In this document: positions 57,137 through 64,000 of the stretch, one piece after another
Position numbering within the stretch: the first letter of the stretch is position 1
Layout: each line of letters starts with the position of its first letter
Assembly (NCBI GenBank): GCA_006503535.1
Contig: QYRS01000006.1
Location: 2,976,001 to 3,040,000 of the forward strand
Direction: 5' to 3'
Source of the DNA: Arthrinium phaeospermum
Lineage: Eukaryota > Ascomycota > Sordariomycetes > Amphisphaeriales > Apiosporaceae
Length of the DNA: 64,000 nucleotides
The notes under the pieces: generated by a model
Database searches by the model: none
Told to the model about the DNA's origin: nothing
The model's input: only the letters and a program-made list of their open reading frames with translations
Position numbers and translations under genes: made by a program

Positions 57137-60100
57137 CTTGAGATTGCACAGGTTGTGATGCTTGATCAACGGTAATGTGCGACGAAGAATCGAAGGGGAG
57201 AAGTTGGCAAGAGTTTGAGGGAAGGGTTCTGCTTATGAAGTGTTTCTGAGAGATCGAAGCGGGGTTGCATCAGCCTGTGGCCTTGGGCAGTCAATTTTTT
57301 TTTTCTCGCTCCCTACACAGGTTGGCCCGCACACAGCTGGAAATGTGAAAATTCCCCTCAACCCCTCCTTCTGAAAATTGTTTTTTAAGACAGACCCACT
57401 TAGATCAGCAAGGATACCTGCCTTGGCTGCTTGGTTGCTTCCTTAGCCGCCGCCCAAGGGCCCTAAAGGCCTGGCCTCAGTACCTGGTTTTCTGGTGGTT
57501 TCTACGCAGCATTCACAAGTATCGCACCGCCACCCGAGTCTGGAACCCGGGCCACAAGCCAGGTACTTCAGGCAGCTTAACTTGATACACGAACAAGCTC
57601 CTTCTCTGCCAAACATTTGCCATACCTATCGCATTGTGCCGGCCTGAGTCACCGGTTTGAACATGGTGTTGCGGCCCAAACCCTTGCCCACCCAAGAAAA
57701 ATCAGTTTTCCCCTCCAGAGCCCACCCGACGTCATCTGAGGCAAGGCCTGCCCGCAGCTTTTTCCATACGTGATGCAGTAACCCATTATTTAGAATACAC
57801 ACAAAAAAGCTATACACACAGTAGATAGGTAGCCATTAAATGCATGAGAGAGTTGTACAGACTGTATCTAGACTTTTCCATTCACCAGTCCTGCCACGTA
57901 CATCATTGAATCGCTGATCGGCGTTAAACCGATTTTTTTCTTTCTCGTCTGATTCCCCCTCAGTCGAGTGGCCACAGCCTTGCAGGAAATCCACACCGAG
58001 CCCAAACGCGACCAGTTGCCAGTTTTCCTCACCACCCCACTTCGCAAGGTTGGCATTGCGACAGGCACACTGCATAGCACCGGTATGCCCTCTAGGAGGT
58101 TGGCATGGATACTCCAAACATTGAATGCTAGTTACATGTACATACATACGCAATATGACTTCCTCCGAAAAAAAAAAATGCAAAGTAAAGTGCATACTCA
58201 GAGCTACGTCCTTGTCATGATGTAAAATGACAACCGATTACTCGTTACAGGACACTGTCTGGTGGGCATTGCAAGCTTGGTGATCGGCGAGCTTTGGCGG
58301 CTTTGGAGCGAGAAATTGAATGTTCGGTGATATCACTCTTGTCTACATAGGTATTCAGCTAGGGCTTGCGCCACAGTCAATCCAGTCCAAAGATTCGGTC
58401 AGTCCGTCGAGGCGCCCATCAATACATACTGCGTACATAGGAAATACATGATACTGCCAGCCCGCAAGGTTGGCGCTTGTGCTTGCCGCTCTGTGGACCA
58501 GCCCATAGAACCCCTCACCCTGCCCATGATACTGCGAAGTTTGTGAACTCGCTGACATGCGTACTGCTGAGATATCCAGGGGAAATAACATCCTCCCAGC
58601 AGTAAGTCGACCAAGTGGCTCCCAAAGAAGAACCAGATTGGTTCGTTCGCCAAACAGCCAATACGTGCACCGCAAAGTCGAGAACCTAGAACCACTGTCC
58701 TGGGCCTGCTACCGGCATGTGCCACCGCCTTCATCGTGCATACGTACTTGGAGTCGTCGCTAGGCCCACGAGATGGGCTATTTTTTCCAGCTGCGGCGCT
58801 TGTGATCCATCGGGCCGGCTTATCGTCTCCGCACCCCGGGACCCAGTACGGAATCGTTGCTAGGGGCTCGAGGTGGGCATCAAGTCCGGAAGCATGGCCT
58901 GACAAAAGATGAACAGGGCAAACTCCCAAATTGGGAAAAGCCTATCATCCATGTCAAAGGTAACATCAACAAGCACGCATCTGATCTGGTAGGACCAGGC
59001 ACCGGGGGTAGGACAGCTGCCCCCAAGCCATAAGACGGTGGTGAGCTGGATGATTGAAGACATTCTTCGTCCATCGCAAATCACAATCTTTTGAAGCGGC
59101 GCGTAGCAAGTTGGACTTGCATTTCCGCGATATTGACGCATAACTTTTCCTTCGCGGCGATGGCGTCAATGGCGTCAATCAGCGCAGGAAAAAGTCACTC
59201 TGTGATTTCCGTACTTCTGTAAGGTTTTGGGTGACAGAACTCGGTCTGACTCACAGGGGACGGCAAATGACATCTCCAGGACTCTCACTTTCTTCTCGGA
59301 ATATGACGAGACTGGCCTCTATGATACCTTTGCTGACTGGACTGGCTGTTGGGCCACCTTGCGAGCTCCATGCTACCCTCGGGAATATTTTTGGTATCTG
59401 TGCCGCGGGCGAGGTTCTATCTTTTCTTGCTGGCTAAAGCCAATTGCAACTGTGTACAGTACCTTGGGCAACTAATAGACGAGCATGATGACTCGGCCCG
59501 TAGTATGGCATCTGTGCATTTCCGGCTGTGAAGAAGTGGTTGAGCTTGTCTTCTCAATGAGCTTTACCATGGCACGGAATCTGTTGGTATGGATTGTCCA
59601 GCATGGTTCCTGTACACATGTTGCGGAGTGGTAAGACTCGCATTGCGGCCATTGCCTGTCTTTTCAGCATGATAATATGTGACCGAAGCAGACCAGACAA
59701 GGTTGGGCCAGAAACGGTGACGGCTTCCACGTTATCTTGGTCAACACATCTGCAGGAGATCGTTCGCTTCTAGGGCTTTGGCTACTTAGGCCATACCAGC
59801 AGGTCCCGAACTGTAGACTGCCTATCTTCCAGTCAGGAGGGGCACTGCGCAGTGTATCTCGTGGAAGTTGCCGGGATATGGCCACCGTCGCGGTAGCTTA
59901 TGAAGGCTCGCAACCTGAAGTCCTTACTTGGCGTCGGTGGTACCCCAACGTTCTTCTGCAACCAACGACCGTGTGGCGCTTTGACAGCTGAACGGATTAT
60001 ATATATGATCCATGTTCTTCGTACACATGTGTATGAGTTGGTGGTCGTCTCTGGGATCGTTTGAGCGCGGTATCTGCGCCAGTCTGAAATTGGAGAGTTC

Positions 60101-63100
60101 GTTGTGGACTCTCGCTTCTCGCTACCACCCTGATAGTGTCGGACAGTATGCTACTTGCTTTCCGATTCCTTCTCTGAGGGAGAGTCTTCATGGCGTCGGT
60201 GAATCCGGTTTGTGTGTATCCTGCGAGCAAGCGTTCGTTAGAAAGGCGATATACCACAGAAAATGAGTTGACTCACCCTTTCTGTCCTTCATCGGAAGTC
60301 GGCCGCCACAACAGCATTCGTTGAAAGAATAGCAACCTTCAATTCCACAGTCGTAGAACGGCATGGTTCAAGTTGAAGACCGTATTTCGGTGCTTTTTGA
60401 TAGGCATAGCGTCAATGTCGCTGCTAATCTGTCGTCAAGGCTGCTGACTGCTGAAAGTGTGGCAAGTCTCTGGATTGCAACTGCTCAGGTCAGGGCTCGG
60501 CTTCGTGATTCGTCATTTACCCTTTTTGGGATGAGTTTCTGATAGAAAGCCACATGCTTCTGCAGCGAAGAATGATTTCCTGGTAACACTCGTGCGCAAG
60601 GTTGTACTGGGGCCGTTTTGCTTGACTGTGCGTCATGTCAGGAGGGCAGATTCCAAATCTAATACCTTTTCCAAAATTAGTCGAATGCCTGCCTTGCCTT
60701 GTTTGGAGACTCGGGTTCTGCTTGGATGGTTTCTGGCTTACCCATGATATTTGTATTTGCGCATCTGCCAATCGATGGTGTCATGTTTGAAGGCAAAACT
60801 GATTTGCCGATCATGTGGATGTTTCTGGTTTGATTGAGATGGGACAGACAGACTTGGGTCATATGCTGCGAGATTTGAAGTGTCATAGCATGCTTGATCT
60901 CTGAAACATAATCCTTTGAGCTCTCGTGTACGGTGACCTTCCATCGTTCTCCTTTCCATAGCCCGTGGTTCAGCACGCATGTCCGGGTCACATCGACCAC
61001 ATGAAGAAGCAGCGTGACAGAGGATTTCTTTGGTACTTTTCATCCCACTGGCTCTTGGTGCAGCTGATAGGTATGCCTGCATACATACGCCATCTCTGCG
61101 CAATGTATCAATGCGAAGTTGAAAAAAGGGGCTCACCACAGTATTTTTGTTTTCTGAGTAGCAGCCTTGGGAGTTGGACGACATCATTAGCAGCCGTGTT
61201 ACATATGATAGTCGACCAGTTCTAACAGGTATCGTGATTGCCCTCAGAATAGCAGCCCGTCGTCGCTTTCATGGTCTTATTCCACAATCCGATGTAAAAA
61301 AGGCAATGGATATACGTACGGATATACATCGGGACCCCCAGTACTGTTTCGATGTTGCTTCTTTCGCAAGCTCTTTGGGATATGCGAAAAGGATACGATC
61401 TCATCGCCGATATGCGGTGTGTCCATAGATGGTGCTCAATCCAGTGCTGGTGGTTCCAGACTCGAAGACCTGAAGAGAAAGGGCCCCATTCGTCTTGGTT
61501 CTCCGCTACGCACATCCTGCGTTCTCTGGTTCCAGCATTGGGTGAATCCTTGAGGCAAATGAAACGAACACACACCCCTCGCCTGGTTGATCACGATCTT
61601 CTCGACGCAATAGCTTCGGCACGCCAAAAATCTTGGATTCGAATATGGATGGTAGAGCGTGCCTTTTGTTGTTTTTACTGGATTAACTCTCTCCTTTCCA
61701 CTTCAATTCGATGCCAAGTCAGCCCATCAGATTTCGTTGTCTAACAACAACAGCTTGCCGCATCAAAATCCCTTCCCCGAGCCAGTCTTGTTATCGTGAC
61801 GCCCCGTCTCCTTTCGTCAGGCCCAGGATACGATATCACAACAAATCAGCACATCTCTGAGGATCTCACCCTAGCAGCCATGGTTTGGAGTGCTTTCGAG
61901 CATGCAGCATGATATATATATACACAATTCGAAACTATGTATTCCCTTCATCCTTTCCGTCTGATGATCTCAACTAATTAAATGACTTATCTCTCGACTT
62001 CACCGGCCCCAAAAGCGATACCCAGGACGAACCTTGTTGTCATAAAAGATGCCGAGCCGAGCCAAGCTATGCACCTACACTACCCAGTCCGCCGTCCCAA
62101 TAACGGCACACCGACCTCCACCACTCGACATTCTGAGCATGACAATAAGCCAAGAAACATGCACGACTCCCATCTATGAGCACATGCTGGCTATGTTGCC
62201 TCCAGACAAGGAACAAAACGTGGCTTTTCAGACACAGATCCCTCTTCCGAGTATTACAAATAAAGCAAGTTAGAATCGTTCTACGCCTCCAATATGCTCT
62301 CTTGCTAAACAAAAGGACATCAGAGCTGCCACGAGTGTCTTTCAGGGGCACCTCAGATACAACCACATAATACCAATCCCAGCCCTCAATGTCTCCTCAA
62401 CAAGACTAACTATCGTGTTTACAGTTGTCCTTCAGCGCCATCGATTCGAATCGAATTACAACAAGCTCCCTACAGATACCGAGGTCCGAAGTAAAGGGTT
62501 CACTCTGTGTTCCTGCGTCCACAACGGCAAACTCGCACCAACCTGAGGCTCTTGAGAGCTGCATCAGTCTCCTGAAAGAAGATAAGCAGTGCCTGTGATT
62601 CTACTCGCATGAGTTTAGTGGTGCTTGGTTGCCACGTGGAGGCCAAGCCAGCAAATACACCTGTATGACCACCATCCGTGATAAGGACATGGATCAGCAC
62701 CCGGCACCCAACAACAACGACTTTCTTCGCAAGTTCCTCACTGATCAAGACCAGGCCATCAATATACCCAGGGTTCTCGAAAACAAACATACCATGGAAA
62801 TCGAATAACCCCAACCCTTTGATACCATGATCTCAATAATCAACACCATACCCAGTGTTCAAGCAGGTCCTACAGATTACTTGCAAAGGCATGATGGCCC
62901 CAGTCCATCCTGGGTCTCCCACAAAGCCCCTAACTCGAAGCTTCCAGGTCTTCCTATCACAACTCCCTAATACTCCACGGTGGTAGATGTGACCGCCATT
63001 TTAGTAGCCAAAGTTGATACAAATATCATCTTCGGACCCTGCACTACCTGGGTAGTTGGACGTGCTCCCCTGCTCGGTAGTGTTTATTTCAATACAAATT

Positions 63101-64000
63101 GCATTGTGCGTATGAGACTAGTTGTGATTATACCTGGCTCCAGCACTGGATAACTCCCCTTTCGATGCTGCTTCTGAAAGTTTGATACAGGTAGTAGTGG
63201 TCACTCTCTTCACCGGCTCCAATGTTTCCCCTTTGACTAACATAGATTAACCCTTGCTCATCGCGTGAACTCGCAAACTCAGCCAGCATAGAAACAAGTC
63301 GGCCTCTTTCTGTACAGGAGACTGTGATCCATGCTCTTTTCCATGATGCAAATTCCAAGGTCATGCAAACCACTTGGGGCTCCGGTCATACTTGCTAGGC
63401 TGACCACCCATGCTGCCATTTGTTCTATGAAATAGTGCCCAAGAGATCAGTCCATCTCTGATACCCATAACATCATGGTCCTACATTATCCACTGGACAA
63501 AAGAACATGCTTCATATATGATCTCTACTGTGGTGACCACGCTGAGTAGGAGCCAATGCATCGAAGTCTCACATCTAAATTCCTGAATTCCTTCGACAAA
63601 AATGCTGCTTTGCTCTGGACTGTGATCAAGTGAGACCTTTTCTAGATGAAAGGCGTTGTATTGACTCGAGGTATAGCAAACCTCACACACCTTTTTGTAA
63701 GGGCGTATCCCATCCCAGAGCTGCCAACCCTATAGACCAAAGAAGAGCCAGATGGCGGATTCAAAGCTCCAAACGCAGTCAATAACTATCCCTCATAAAA
63801 GAAAATGCCTGTGAAGTGATTAGAAACACAGAACCATAATCTCTCCCATTCTAGCTTATTCCAAACAACATCTTCGTGGGTATCTTTCTAACCTCTGTGG
63901 TTTCTGGGTCTACTTTGGTTCTAGAAATTCTGAGAAAGTCACAGCTGGGAAAGGGGTTTGGCCCCACGCTTTACCAACAACTGATGATAGTAACAGTGTG
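57137..64000. other. 6.9 kb gene-poor right end
   Basis: The left part is the EF-1alpha promoter, with a T run near 57296-57304. No intact gene was recognised between 58 and 62.4 kb. Minus-strand coding-like blocks appear from 62.5 to 63.7 kb (separate entry). No repeats longer than simple microsatellites, no tRNA and no transposon terminal repeats were noticed. Confidence 0.45.
62500..63690 (-). pseudogene. Minus-strand coding-like blocks, broken or multi-exon
   Basis: Three open blocks with natural codon patterns: 63690-63481 (includes VSLDHSPEQSSIFVEGIQEF), 63373-63128 (includes RLVSMLAEFASSRDEQG and YYLYQTFRSS, ending at a possible GTATAA donor), and 62820-62500 (includes LFDFHGMFVFENPGYIDG and LVLISEELAKK, ending in a stop). 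Between them, 63048-62880 reads as two further segments split by a TAG. No splice scheme joins all blocks cleanly and no family is recognised. It may be a decayed gene, or a real gene whose 5' part lies beyond the window. Confidence 0.3.

Noticed and set aside
58399..58929. 176-codon minus-strand ORF in the right spacer
   Set aside because: No homology clue, irregular composition, overlapped by equally good chance frames.

Overview
The window is nuclear DNA of a filamentous ascomycete (Pezizomycotina), most likely a Sordariomycete. The evidence is: short GT-AG introns of about 50-110 bases with CTRAY branch sites, GC-rich third codon positions in housekeeping genes, an EF-1alpha gene whose first intron follows ATGGG, and fungal-specific neighbours such as SLA2, CIA30, APC5 and a PL4 pectin lyase. 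There are 18 well-supported protein genes and about 20 kb of gene-poor spacer. Exon borders were placed by eye from splice signals and reading phase.

Left part (3.1-16.0 kb): this looks like a rearranged mating-type (MAT) neighbourhood. SLA2 (minus) and CIA30 (plus) share a divergent promoter, followed by APC5 (minus). These are genes that classically flank MAT in Pezizomycotina. Beyond APC5 lies a divergent pair. One is a six-exon gene of unrecognised family (minus, 12.05-13.75 kb), perhaps MAT1-1-2-like. The other is an HMG-box gene (plus, 14.43-16.03 kb) whose box is split by an intron in a serine codon, as in MAT HMG genes. The HMG gene carries an in-frame TAG upstream of the box, and five copies of a 24-base repeat lie in its promoter. 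No alpha-box gene, APN2 or COX13 was found.

Middle part (16.4-30.5 kb): TYW3 (wybutosine tRNA modification), MIC19 (cristae organisation), a secreted rhamnogalacturonan lyase, an ERF2-type DHHC palmitoyltransferase, a small probable mitochondrial membrane protein, and a large acidic repetitive nuclear-looking protein.

Right part (30.5-64 kb): sparse genes separated by long spacers. They are PAPS reductase (sulfate assimilation), phosphoserine phosphatase (serine synthesis), ISD11 (Fe-S cluster assembly), a Cys/His-rich putative zinc-binding protein, SF3b5 (splicing), NSE3 (SMC5/6 complex), an SLS1-like mitochondrial protein broken by a one-base frameshift at a C run, and EF-1alpha. The spacers at 30.5-37.0, 38.0-42.9 and 57-64 kb hold a tRNA-like element, one hypothetical ORF and several decayed coding-like fragments.

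Functionally the window is mostly ordinary housekeeping. The region worth following up is the HMG-gene/partner pair next to SLA2-CIA30-APC5.
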